The translations under genes were made by a program, and so were the position numbers. DNA of 64,000 nucleotides from Prosopocoilus inquinatus. Its lineage: Eukaryota > Arthropoda > Insecta > Coleoptera > Lucanidae. The first letter of the stretch is position 1, and each line of letters begins with the position of its first letter. Positions 49,598-62,421 of this stretch are shown piece by piece. The notes below the pieces were generated by a model. That model saw nothing but the letters and a program-made list of their open reading frames with translations. It was not told the origin of the DNA and ran no database searches. The stretch lies in NCBI GenBank assembly GCA_036172665.1, contig CM069877.1, forward strand, positions 21,539,001-21,603,000, read 5' to 3'.

Positions 49598-51566
49598 AAA
49601 ATAACATGATAGATGAGTAAGGATCGATTAGATACATCACAGGAACAACGCTAATACGTGTTGTTTCATTTAAAACTATTTCCAGCTACAGCTGCGTCCG
49701 AGAACTTCGTATCTCACATCAAAGTTACTGGAGTCCATCGAAACGCCAAATAACATGATAGATGAGTAAGGATCGATTAGATGCATCACAGGAACAACGC
49801 TAATGCGTGTTGTTTCGTTTAAAACTATTTCCAGCTTCTGCTGCGTCCGAAAATTTCGTATCTCACCACAGAGTTACTGGAGTCCATCGAAACGCCAAAT
49901 AACATGATAGATGAGTAAGGATCGATTAGATGCATCACAGGAATAACGCTAATACGTGTTGTTTCGTTCAAAACTATTTCCAGCTTCTGCTGCGTCCAAA
50001 AACTTTGTATCTCACATCAGAGTTACTGGAGTCCATCCAAACGTAAAATAACATGATAGATGAGTAAGGATCGATTAGATACATCACAGGAACAACGCTA
50101 ATACGTGTTGCTTTGTTTAAAACTATTTCCAGCTCCTGCTGCGCCCAAAAACTTCGTATCTCACATCAGAGTTACTAGAGTCCATCGAAACATCAAATAA
50201 CATGATAGATAAGTAAGGATCGATTAGATACATCACAGGAACAACGCTAATGTGTGTTGTTTCATTTAAAACTATTTCCATCTTCTGCTGCGTCCGAAAA
50301 TTTCGTATCTCACCATAGAGTTACTGGAGTCCATCGAAAAGTCAAATAACATAGTAGCTAAGTAAGGATCCATTAGATACATCACAGGAATAACGCTAAT
50401 ACGTGATGTTTCGATCAAAACTATTTCCAGCTTCTGCTGCGTCCAAAAACTTTGTATCTCACATCAGAGTTACTGGAGTCCATCCAAACATAAAATAACA
50501 TGATAGATGAGTAAGGATCGATTAGGTACATCACAGGAACAACGCTAATACGTGTTGCTTTGTTTAAAACTATTTCCAGCTCCTGCTGCGCCCAAAAACT
50601 TCGTATCTCACATCAGAGTTACTGGAGTCCATCCAAACATAAAATAACATGATAGATGAGTAAGGATCGATTAGGTACATCACAGGAACAACGCTAATAC
50701 GTGTTGCTTTGTTTAAAACTATTTCCAGCTCTTGCTGCGCCCAAAAACTTCGTATCTCACATCAGAGATACTAGAGTCCATCGAAACGTCAAATAACATG
50801 ATAGATGAGTAAGGATCGATTAGATACATCACAGGAAAAACGCTAATGCGTGTTGTTTCATTTAAAACTATTTCCAGCTTCTGCTGCGTCCGAGAACTTT
50901 GTATCTCACATCAGAGTTACAGGAGTCCATCCAAACGTCAAATAACATGACAGATTAGTAAGGATCGATTAGATACATCACAGGAACAACGCTAATACGT
51001 GTTGTTTCATTTAAAACTATTTCCAGCTACAGCTGCGTCCGAGAACTTCGTATCTCACATCAAAGTTACTGGAGTCCATCGAAACGCCAAATAACATGAT
51101 AGATGAGTTAGGATCGATTAGATACATCACAGGAACAACGCTAAAGCGTGTTGTTTCGTTTAAAACTATTTCCAGCTTCTGCTGCGTCCAAAAACTTTGT
51201 ATCTCACATCAGAGTTACTGGAGTCCATCCAAACATAAAATAACATGATAGATGAGTAAGGATCGATTAGGTACATCACAGGAACAACGCTAATACGTGT
51301 TGCTTTGTTTAAAACTATTTCCAGCTCCTGCTGCGCCCAAAAACTTCGTATCTCACATCAGAGTTACTAGAGTCCATCGAAACGTCAAATAACATGATAG
51401 ATGAGTAAGGATCGATTAGATACATCACAGGAACAACGCTAATGCGTGTTGTTTCTTTTAAAACTATTTCCAGCTTCTGCTGCGTCCGAGAACTTCGTAT
51501 CTCATCAGAGTTACTAGAGTCCATCGAAACATCAAATAACATGATAGATGAGTAAGGATCGATTAG
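47720..51566. repeat. 3.85-kb segment copied at 57538-61384
   Basis: It aligns with 57538-61384 at an offset of 9818 bp (66 monomers minus 16 bp). Shared private markers are GTATCACAC (47772, 57590), CATCAAAACG, CACCACAGAG (about 49864, 59682), TAATGTGTG (50248, 60066), GGATCCATT (50377, 60195) and TTTCGATCAAAA. Sharing so many otherwise unique changes makes common descent clear. Confidence 0.88.
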
Positions 51567-53238
51567 ATACATCACAGGAACAACGCTAATGCGTGTTGTT
51601 TCGTTTGAAACTATTTCCAGCTTCTGCTGCGTCCGAGAACTTCGTATCTCACATCAAAGTTACTGGAGTCCATCGAAACGCCAAATAACATGATAGATGA
51701 GTAAGGATCGATTAGATACATCACAGGAACAACGCTAATGCGTGTTGTTTCGTTTGAAACTATTTCCAGCTTCTGCTGCGTTCAAAAACTTTTTATCTCA
51801 CATCAGAGTTACTGGAGTCCATCCAAACGTAAAATAACATGATAGATGAGTAAGGATCGATTAGATACATCACAGGAACAACGCTAATACGTGTTGTTTC
51901 ATTTAAAACTATTTCCAGCTACAGCTGCGTCCGAGAACTTCGTATCTCACATCAAAGTTACTGGAGTCCATCGAAACGCCAAATAACATGATAGATGAGT
52001 AAGGATCGATTAGATACATCACAGGAACAACGCTAATGCGTGTTGTTTCGTTTAAAACTATTTCCAGCTTCTGCTGCGTCCGAAAATTTCGTATCTCACC
52101 ATAGAGTTACTAGAGTCCATCGAAACTTCAAATAACATAGTAGCTAAGTAAGGATCGATTAGATACAGCACAGGAACAACGCTAATGCGTGTTGTTTCGT
52201 TTAAAACTATTTCTAGCTTCAGCTGCGTCCGAGAACTTCGTATCTCACATCAAAGTTACTGGAGTCCATCGAAACGCCAAATAACATGATAGATGAGTAA
52301 GGATCGATTAGGTACATCACAGGAACAACGCTAATGCGTGTTGTTTCGTTTGAAACTATTTCCAGCTTCTGCTGCGTTCAAAAACTTTGTATCTCACATC
52401 AGAGTTACTGGAGTCCATCCAAACGTAAAATAACATGATAGATGAGTAAGGATCGATTAGATACATCACAGGAACTATACGTGTTGTTTCATTTAAAACT
52501 ATTTCCAGCTACAGCTGCGTCCGAGAACTTCGTATCTCACATCAAAGTTACTGGAGTCCATCGAAACGCCAAATAACATGATAGATGAGTAAGGATCGAT
52601 TAGATACATCACAGGAACAACGCTAAAGCGTGTTGTTTCTTTTAAAACTATTTCCAGCTTCTGCTGCGTCCGAGAACTTTGTATCTCACATCAGAGTTAC
52701 TGGAGTCCATCCAAACGTCAAATAACATGATAGATTAGTAAGGATCGATTACATACATCACAGGATCAACGCTAATACGTGTTGCTTCGTTTAAAACTAT
52801 TTCCAGCTTCTGCTGCGTCCGAAAACGTCGTATCTCACATCAGAGTTACTGGAGTCCATCCAAACGTCAAATAACATGATAGATGAGTAAGGATCGATTA
52901 CATACATCACAGGAACAACGCTAATGCGTGTTGTTTCATTTAAAACTATTTCCAGCTTCTGCTGCGTCCGAGAACTTTGTATCTCACATCAGAGTTACTG
53001 GAGTCCATCCAAACGTCAAATAACATGATAGATTAGTAAGGATCGATTACATACATCACAGGAACAACGCTAATACGTGTTGTTTCGTTTAAAACTATTT
53101 CCAGCTTCTGCTGCGTCCGAAAACGTCGTATCTCACATCAGAGTTACTGGAGTCCATCGAAACGTCAAATAACCTGATAAATAAGTAAGGATCGATTAGA
53201 TACATCACAGGAACAACGCTAACACGTGTTGTTTCGTT
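51387..53238. repeat. 1.85-kb segment copied at 54806-56657
   Basis: It aligns with 54806-56657 at an offset of 3419 bp (23 monomers minus 8 bp) and includes the complete deletion-marked heptamer block. The second copy carries most of the private changes. The right limit is GTTCAAAA against GTTTAAAA. Confidence 0.82.
51482..52516. repeat. Deletion-marked heptamer block, copy 6
   Basis: Both deletions are present, at about 51500 and 52470. A private change gives GAAACTTCAAA near 52126. The block is parental or sister to copy 8 in the right-end duplication (offset 10,859 bp) and to copy 7 (offset 3419 bp). Confidence 0.87.
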
Positions 53239-53521
53239 CAAAACTATTTCCAGCTTCTGCTGCGTCCAAAAACTTTGTATCTCACATAAGAGTTACTGGA
53301 GTCCATCCAAACGTAAAATAACATGATAGATGTGTAAGGATCGATTAGATACATCACAGGAACAACGCTAATAGGTGTTGTTTCATTTAAAACTATTTCC
53401 AGCTTCTGCTGCGTCCGAAAACTTTGTATCTCACATCAGAGTTACTGGAGTCCATCCAAAAGTAAAATAACATGATAGATGAGTAAGGATCGATTAGATA
53501 CATCACAGGAACAACGCTAAT

Positions 53522-54427
53522 ACGTGTTGTTTCGTTTAAAACTATTTCTAGCTTCAGCTGCGTCCGAGAACTTCGTATCTCACATCAAAGTTACTGGAGT
53601 CCATCGAAACGCCAAATAACATGATAGATGAGTAAGGATCGATTAGATACATCACAGGAACAACGCTAATGCGTGTTGTTTCGTTTGAAACTATTTCCAG
53701 CTTCTGCTGCGTTCAAAAACTTTGTATCTCACATCAGAGTTACTGGAGTCCATCCAAACGTAAAATAACATGATAGATGAGTAAGGATCGATTAGATACA
53801 TCACAGGAACAACGCTAATACGTGTTGTTTCATTTAAAACTATTTCCAGCTACAGCTGCGTCCGAGAACTTCGTATCTCACATCAAAGTTACTGGAGTCC
53901 ATCGAAACGCCAAATAACATGATAGATGAGTAAGGATCGATTAGATACATCACAGGAACAACGCTAATACGTGTTGTTTCATTTAAAACTATTTCCAGCT
54001 ACAGCTGCGTCCGAGAACTTCGTATCTCACATCAAAGTTACTGGAGTCCATCGAAACGCCAAATAACATGATAGATGAGTAAGGATCGATTAGATGCATC
54101 ACAGGAACAACGCTAATGCGTGTTGTTTCGTTTAAAACTATTTCCAGCTTCTGCTGCGTCCGAAAATTTCGTATCTCACCATAGAGTTACTGGAGTCCAT
54201 CGAAACGTCAAATAACATAGTAGCTAAGTAAGGATCGATTAGATACATCACAGGAATAACGCTAATACGTGTTGTTTCGTTCAAAACTATTTCCAGCTTC
54301 TGCTGCGTCCAAAAACTTTGTATCTCACATCAGAGTTACTGGAGTCCATCCAAACATAAAATAACATGATAGATGAGTAAGGATCGATTAGGTACATCAC
54401 AGGAACAACGCTAATACGTGTTGTTTC
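53522..54427. repeat. 0.91-kb segment copied at 56643-57548
   Basis: It aligns with 56643-57548 at an offset of 3121 bp (21 monomers minus 8 bp). Both copies contain TTTCTAGCTTCAG and two successive d/e boundary runs (TTTCATTT, CTACAGCT, CATCAAAG). The offset differs by exactly two monomers from the neighbouring 3419-bp copy, so two monomers were lost or gained between the segments. Confidence 0.8.
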
Positions 54428-54805
54428 GTTTAAAACTATTTCCAGCTTCTGCTGCTTCCGAAAACGTCGTATCTCACATCAGAGTTACTGGAGTCCATCG
54501 AAACATCAAATAACATGATAGATGAGTAAGGATCGATTAGATACATCACAGGAACAACGCTAATGCGTGTTGTTTCGTTTGAAACTATTTCCAGCTTCTG
54601 CTGCGTCCGAGAACTTCGTATCTCACATCAAAGTTACTGGAGTCCATCGAAACGCCAAATAACATGATAGATGAGTAAGGATCGATTAGATACATCACAG
54701 GAACAACGCTAATGCGTGTTGTTTCGTTTGAAACTATTTCCAGCTTCTGCTGCGTTCAAAAACTTTTTATCTCACATCAGAGTTACTGGAGTCCATCCAA
54801 ACGTA

Positions 54806-56657
54806 AAATAACATGATAGATGAGTAAGGATCGATTAGATACATCACAGGAACAACGCTAATGCGTGTTGTTTCTTTTAAAACTATTTCCAGCTTCTGCT
54901 GCGTCCGAGAACTTCGTATCTCATCAGAGTTACTAGAGTCCATCGAAACATCAAATAACATGTTAGATGAGTAAGGATCGATTAGATACATCACAGGAAC
55001 AACGCTAATGCGTGTTATTTCGTTTGAAACTATTTCCAGCTTCTGCTGCGTCCGAGAACTTCGTATCTCACATCAAAGTTACTGGAGTCCATCGAAACGC
55101 CAAATAACATGATAGATGAGTAAGGATCGATTTGATACATCACAGGAACAACGCTAATGCGTGTTGTTTCGTTTGAAACTATTTCCAGCTTCTGCTGCGT
55201 TCAAAAACTTTTTATCTCACATCAGAGTTACTGGAGTCCATCCAAACGTAAAATAACATGATAGATGAGTAAGGATCTATTAGATACATCACAGGAACAA
55301 CGCTAATACGTGTTGTTTCATTTAAAACTATTTCCAGCTACAGCTGCGTCCGAGAACTTCGTATCTCACATCAAAGTTACTGGAGTCCATCGAAACGCCA
55401 AATAACATGATAGATGAGTAAGGATCGATTAGATACATCACAGGAACAACGCTAATGCGTGTTGTTTCGTTTAAAACTATTTCCAGCTTCTGCTGCGTCC
55501 GAAAATTTCGTATCTCACCATAGAGTTACTAGAGTCCATCGAAACGTCAAATAACATAGTAGCTAAGTAAGGATCGATTAGATACAGCACAGGAACAACG
55601 CTAATGCGTGTTGTTTCGTTTAAAACTATTTCTAGCTTCAGCTGCGTCCGAGAACTTCGTATCTCACATCAAAGTTACTGGAGTCCATCGAAACGCCAAA
55701 TAACATGATAGATGAGTAAGGATCGATTAGGTACATCACAGGAACAACGCTAATGCGTGTTGTTTCGTTTGAAACTATTTCCAGCTTCTGCTGCGTTCAA
55801 AAACTTTGTATCTCACATCAGAGTTACTGGAGTCCATCCAAACGTAAAATAACATGATAGATGAGTAAGGATCGATTAGATACATCACAGGAACTATACG
55901 TGTTGTTTCATTTAAAACTATTTCCAGCTACAGCTGCGTCCGAGAACTTCGTATCTCACATCAAAGTTACTGGAGTCCATCGAAACGCCAAATAACATGA
56001 TAGATGAGTAAGGATCGATTAGATACATCACAGGAACAACGCTAAAGCGTGTTGTTTCTTTTAAAACTATTTCCAGCTTCTGCTGCGTCCGAGAACTTTG
56101 TATCTCACATCAGAGTTACTGGAGTCCATCCAAACGTCAAATAACATGATAGATTAGTAAGGATCGATTACATACATCACAGGATCAACGCTAATACGTG
56201 TTGCTTCGTTTAAAACTATTTCCAGCTTCTGCTGCGTCCGAAAACGTCGTATCTCACATCAGAGTTACTGGAGTCCATCCAAACGTCAAATAACATGATA
56301 GATGAGTAAGGATCGATTACATACATAACAGGAACAACGCTAATGCGTGTTGTTTCATTTAAAACTATTTCCAGCTTCTGCTGCGTCCGAGAACTTTGTA
56401 TCTCACATCAGAGTTACTGGAGTCCATCCAAACGTCAAATAACATGATAGATTAGTAAGGATCGATTACATACATCACAGGAACAACGCTAATACGTGTT
56501 GTTTCGTTTAAAACTATTTCCAGCTTCTGCTGCGTCCGAAAACGTCGTATCTCACATCAGAGTTACTGGAGTCCATCGAAACGTCAAATAACCTGATAAA
56601 TAAGTAAGGATCGATTAGATACATCACAGGAACAACGCTAACACGTGTTGTTTCGTT
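54806..56657. repeat. Second copy of 51387-53238
   Basis: This is the partner at an offset of 3419 bp. It joins directly to another copied segment (56643-57548), so the join is a segment-to-segment junction. Confidence 0.82.
54901..55935. repeat. Deletion-marked heptamer block, copy 7
   Basis: Both deletions are present, at about 54919 and 55889. Private changes include ATGTTAGATG near 54961, GTGTTATTTCG near 55013, GATTTGATAC near 55130 and GGATCTATT near 55275. It is the most mutated of the eight copies by eye. Monomers before it (about 54.5-54.85 kb) repeat part of its own interior at an offset of 445 bp. Confidence 0.86.
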
Positions 56658-57548
56658 TAAAACTATTTCTAGCTTCAGCTGCGTCCGAGAACTTCGTATC
56701 TCACATCAAAGTTACTGGAGTCCATCGAAACGCCAAATAACATGATAGATGAGTAAGGATCGATTAGATACATCACAGGAACAACGCTAATGCGTGTTGT
56801 TTCGTTTGAAACTATTTCCAGCTTCTGCTGCGTTCAAAAACTTTGTATCTCACATCAGAGTTACTGGAGTCCATCCAAACGTAAAATAACATGATAGATG
56901 AGTAAGGATCGATTAGATACATCACAGGAACAACGCTAATACGTGTTGTTTCATTTAAAACTATTTCCAGCTACAGCTGCGTCCGAGAACTTCGTATCTC
57001 ACATCAAAGTTACTGGAGTCCATCGAAACGCCAAATAACATGATAGATGAGTAAGGATCGATTAGATACATCACAGGAACAACGCTAATACGTGTTGTTT
57101 CATTTAAAACTATTTCCAGCTACAGCTGCGTCCGAGAACTTCGTATCTCACATCAAAGTTACTGGAGTCCATCGAAACGCCAAATAACATGATAGATGAG
57201 TAAGGATCGATTAGATGCATCACAGGAACAACGCTAATGCGTGTTGTTTCGTTTAAAACTATTTCCAGCTTCTGCTGCGTCCGAAAATTTCGTATCTCAC
57301 CATAGAGTTACTGGAGTCCATCGAAACGTCAAATAACATAGTAGCTAAGTAAGGATCGATTAGATACATCACAGGAATAACGCTAATACGTGTTGTTTCG
57401 TTCAAAACTATTTCCAGCTTCTGCTGCGTCCAAAAACTTTGTATCTCACATCAGAGTTACTGGAGTCCATCCAAACATAAAATAACATGATAGATGAGTA
57501 AGGATCGATTAGGTACATCACAGGAACAACGCTAATACGTGTTGTTTC
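56643..57548. repeat. Second copy of 53522-54427
   Basis: This is the partner at an offset of 3121 bp. It ends at 57548 and abuts the start of the 9818-bp copy at 57538, so two mapped segments meet within about 10 bp. Confidence 0.8.
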
Positions 57549-60500
57549 TTTTAAAACTATTTCCAGCTTCTGCTGCGTCCGAGAACTTTGTATCACACAT
57601 CAGAGTTACTGGAGTCCATCCAAACGTCAAATAACATGATAGATTAGTAAGGATCGATTACATACATCACAGGATCAACGCTAATACGTGTTGCTTCGTT
57701 TAAAACTATTTCCAGCTTCTGCTGCGTCCGAAAACGTCGTATCTCACATCAGAGTTACTGGAGTCCATCCAAACGTCAAATAACATGATAGATGAGTAAG
57801 GATCGATTACATACATCACAGGAACAACGCTAATGCGTGTTGTTTCATTTAAAACTATTTCCAGCTTCTGCTGCGTCCGAGAACTTTGTATCTCACATCA
57901 GAGTTACTGGAGTCCATCCAAACGTCAAATAACATGATAGATTAGTAAGGATCGATTACATACATCACAGGAACAACGCTAATACGTGTTGTTTCGTTTA
58001 AAACTATTTCCAGCTTCTGCTGCGTCCGAAAACGTCGTATCTCACATCAGAGTTACTGGAGTCCATCAAAACGTCAAATAACCTGATAAATAAGTAAGGA
58101 TCGATTAGATACATCACAGGAACAACGCTAACACGTGTTGTTTCGTTCAAAACTATTTCCAGCTTCTGCTGCGTCCAAAAACTTTGTATCTCACATAAGA
58201 GTTACTGGAGTCCATCCAAACGTAAAATAACATGATAGATGTGTAAGGATCGATTAGATACATCACAGGAACAACGCTAATACGTGTTGTCTCATTTAAA
58301 ACTATTTCCAGCTACAGCTGCGTCCGAGAACTTCGTATCTCACATCAAAGTTACTGGAGTCCATCGAAACGCCAAATAACATGATAGATGAGTTAGGATC
58401 GATTAGATACATCACAGGAACAACGCTAAAGCGTGTTGTTTCGTTTAAAACTATTTCCAGCTTCTGCTGCGTCCAAAAACTTTGTATCTCACATCAGAGT
58501 TACTGGAGTCCATCCAAACATAAAATAACATGATAGATGAGTAAGGATCGATTAGGTACATCACAGGAACAACGCTAATACGTGTTGCTTTGTTTAAAAC
58601 TATTTCCAGCTCTTGCTGCGCCCAGAAACTTCGTATCTCACATCAGAGATACTAGAGTCCATCGAAACGTCAAATAACATGATAGATGAGTAAGGATCGA
58701 TTAGATACATCACAGGAACAACGCTAATGCGTGTTGTTTCTTATAATACTATTTCCAGCTTCTGCTGCGTCCGAGAACTTTGTATCTCACATCAGAGTTA
58801 CTGGAGTCCATCCAAACGTCAAATATCATGATAGATGAGTAAGGATCGATTACATACATCACAGGAACAACGCCAATACGTGTTGTTTCGTTTAAAACTA
58901 TTTCCAGCTTCTGCTGCGTCCGAAAACGTCGTATCTCACATCAGAGTTACTGGAGTCCATCGAAACGTCAAATAACCTGATAGATAAGTAAGGATCGATT
59001 AGATACAGCACAGGAACAACGCTAATAGGTGTTGTTTCATTTAAAACTATTTCCAGCTTCTGCTGCGTCCGAAAACTTTGTATCTCACATCAGAGTTACT
59101 GGAGTCCATCCAAACGTAAAATAACATGATAGATGAGTAAGGATCGATTAGATACATCACAGGAACAACGCTAATACGTGTTGTTTCGTTTAAAACTATT
59201 TCTAGCTTCAGCTGCGTCCGAGAACTTCGTATCTCACATCAAAGTTACTGGAGTCCATCGAAACGCCAAATAACATGATAGATGAGTAAGGATCGATTAG
59301 ATACATCACAGGAACAACGCTAATGCGTGTTGTTTCGTTTGAAACTATTTCCAGCTTCTGCTGCGTTCAAAAACTTTGTATCTCACATCAGAGTTACTGG
59401 AGTCCATCCAAACGTAAAATAACATGATAGATGAGTAAGGATCGATTAGATACATCACAGGAACAACGCTAATACGTGTTGTTTCATTTAAAACTATTTC
59501 CAGCTACAGCTGCGTCCGAGAACTTCGTATCTCACATCAAAGTTACTGGAGTCCATCGAAACGCCAAATAACATGATAGATGAGTAAGGATCGATTAGAT
59601 GCATCACAGGAACAACGCTAATGCGTGTTGTTTCGTTTAAAACTATTTCCAGCTTCTGCTGCGTCCGAAAATTTCGTATCTCACCACAGAGTTACTGGAG
59701 TCCATCGAAACGCCAAATAACATGATAGATGAGTAAGGATCGATTAGATGCATCACAGGAATAACGCTAATACGTGTTGTTTCGTTCAAAACTATTTCCA
59801 GCTTCTGCTGCGTCCAAAAACTTTGTATCTCACATCAGAGTTACTGGAGTCCATCCAAACGTAAAATAACATGATAGATGAGTAAGGATCGATTAGATAC
59901 ATCACAGGAACAACGCTAATACGTGTTGCTTTGTTTAAAACTATTTCCAGCTCCTGCTGCGCCCAAAAACTTCGTATCTCACATCAGAGTTACTAGAGTC
60001 CATCGAAACATCAAATAACATGATAGATAAGTAAGGATCGATTAGATACATCACAGGAACAACGCTAATGTGTGTTGTTTCATTTAAAACTATTTCCATC
60101 TTCTGCTGCGTCCGAAAATTTCGTATCTCACCATAGAGTTACTGGAGTCCATCGAAAAGTCAAATAACATAGTAGCTAAGTAAGGATCCATTAGATACAT
60201 CACAGGAATAACGCTAATACGTGATGTTTCGATCAAAACTATTTCCAGCTTCTGCTGCGTCCAAAAACTTTGTATCTCACATCAGAGTTACTGGAGTCCA
60301 TCCAAACATAAAATAACATGATAGATGAGTAAGGATCGATTAGGTACATCACAGGAACAACGCTAATACGTGTTGCTTTGTTTAAAACTATTTCCAGCTC
60401 CTGCTGCGCCCAAAAACTTCGTATCTCACATCAGAGTTACTGGAGTCCATCCAAACATAAAATAACATGATAGATGAGTAAGGATCGATTAGGTACATCA

Positions 60501-61384
60501 CAGGAACAACGCTAATACGTGTTGCTTTGTTTAAAACTATTTCCAGCTCTTGCTGCGCCCAAAAACTTCGTATCTCACATCAGAGATACTAGAGTCCATC
60601 GAAACGTCAAATAACATGATAGATGAGTAAGGATCGATTAGATACATCACAGGAAAAACGCTAATGCGTGTTGTTTCATTTAAAACTATTTCCAGCTTCT
60701 GCTGCGTCCGAGAACTTTGTATCTCACATCAGAGTTACAGGAGTCCATCCAAACGTCAAATAACATGACAGATTAGTAAGGATCGATTAGATACATCACA
60801 GGAACAACGCTAATACGTGTTGTTTCATTTAAAACTATTTCCAGCTACAGCTGCGTCCGAGAACTTCGTATCTCACATCAAAGTTACTGGAGTCCATCGA
60901 AACGCCAAATAACATGATAGATGAGTTAGGATCGATTAGATACATCACAGGAACAACGCTAAAGCGTGTTGTTTCGTTTAAAACTATTTCCAGCTTCTGC
61001 TGCGTCCAAAAACTTTGTATCTCACATCAGAGTTACTGGAGTCCATCCAAACATAAAATAACATGATAGATGAGTAAGGATCGATTAGGTACATCACAGG
61101 AACAACGCTAATACGTGTTGCTTTGTTTAAAACTATTTCCAGCTCCTGCTGCGCCCAAAAACTTCGTATCTCACATCAGAGTTACTAGAGTCCATCGAAA
61201 CGTCAAATAACATGATAGATGAGTAAGGATCGATTAGATACATCACAGGAACAACGCTAATGCGTGTTGTTTCTTTTAAAACTATTTCCAGCTTCTGCTG
61301 CGTCCGAGAACTTCGTATCTCATCAGAGTTACTAGAGTCCATCGAAACATCAAATAACATGATAGATGAGTAAGGATCGATTAG
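57538..61384. repeat. Copy of 47720-51566 at the right end
   Basis: This is the partner at an offset of 9818 bp. At 61385 it leaves the alignment (AGGTAC against AGATAC) because a 1041-bp tandem repeat is inserted. The alignment resumes at 62422. Confidence 0.88.
60340..61380. repeat. 1041-bp tandem duplication, unit 1
   Basis: It aligns with 61381-62421 at an offset of 1041 bp, that is seven monomers one of which lacks 2 bp. It contains AGGAAAAACG, CATGACAG, the AAAGCGTG monomer and the 2-bp-deleted monomer. Confidence 0.88.
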
Positions 61385-61446
61385 GTACATCACAGGAACA
61401 ACGCTAATACGTGTTGCTTTGTTTAAAACTATTTCCAGCTCCTGCT
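61300..61446. repeat. 147-bp monomer without its usual block (orphan 2-bp deletion)
   Basis: This is the only 2-bp-deleted monomer not followed 970 bp later by the 6-bp-deleted one. Its second half switches to AGGTAC and GCTTTGTTT at 61381 onward, which belongs to another monomer type. It is therefore a hybrid at the junction of the 1041-bp tandem step. Confidence 0.85.
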
Positions 61447-62421
61447 GCGCCCAAAAACTTCGTATCTCACATCAGAGTTACTGGAGTCCATCCAAACATA
61501 AAATAACATGATAGATGAGTAAGGATCGATTAGGTACATCACAGGAACAACGCTAATACGTGTTGCTTTGTTTAAAACTATTTCCAGCTCTTGCTGCGCC
61601 CAAAAACTTCGTATCTCACATCAGAGATACTAGAGTCCATCGAAACGTCAAATAACATGATAGATGAGTAAGGATCGATTAGATACATCACAGGAAAAAC
61701 GCTAATGCGTGTTGTTTCATTTAAAACTATTTCCAGCTTCTGCTGCGTCCGAGAACTTTGTATCTCACATCAGAGTTACAGGAGTCCATCCAAACGTCAA
61801 ATAACATGACAGATTAGTAAGGATCGATTAGATACATCACAGGTACAACGCTAATACGTGTTGTTTCATTTAAAACTATTTCCAGCTACAGCTGCGTCCG
61901 AGAACTTCGTATCTCACATCAAAGTTACTGGAGTCCATCGAAACGCCAAATAACATGATAGATGAGTTAGGATCGATTAGATACATCACAGGAACAACGC
62001 TAAAGCGTGTTGTTTCGTTTAAAACTATTTCCAGCTTCTGCTGCGTCCAAAAACTTTGTATCTCACATCAGAGTTACTGGAGTCCATCCAAACATAAAAT
62101 AACATGATAGATGAGTAAGGATCGATTAGGTACATCACAGGAACAACGCTAATACGTGTTGCTTTGTTTAAAACTATTTCCAGCTCCTGCTGCGCCCAAA
62201 AACTTCGTATCTCACATCAGAGTTACTAGAGTCCATCGAAACGTCAAATAACATGATAGATGAGTAAGGATCGATTAGATACATCACAGGAACAACGCTA
62301 ATGCGTGTTGTTTCTTTTAAAACTATTTCCAGCTTCTGCTGCGTCCGAGAACTTCGTATCTCATCAGAGTTACTAGAGTCCATCGAAACATCAAATAACA
62401 TGATAGATGAGTACGGATCGA
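61381..62421. repeat. 1041-bp tandem duplication, unit 2
   Basis: This is the partner of 60340-61380. Two private changes were seen, AGGTACAACG at 61841 and GAGTACGG at 62410. The sister locus near 50.5-51.6 kb has only one unit, so the expansion followed the 9818-bp event. Confidence 0.88.

Noticed and set aside
50377..50385. GGATCCATT as a functional site (BamHI-like)
   Set aside because: It is a single substitution in GGATCGATT shared only with its copy at 60195; it is useful as a marker, not as a feature.
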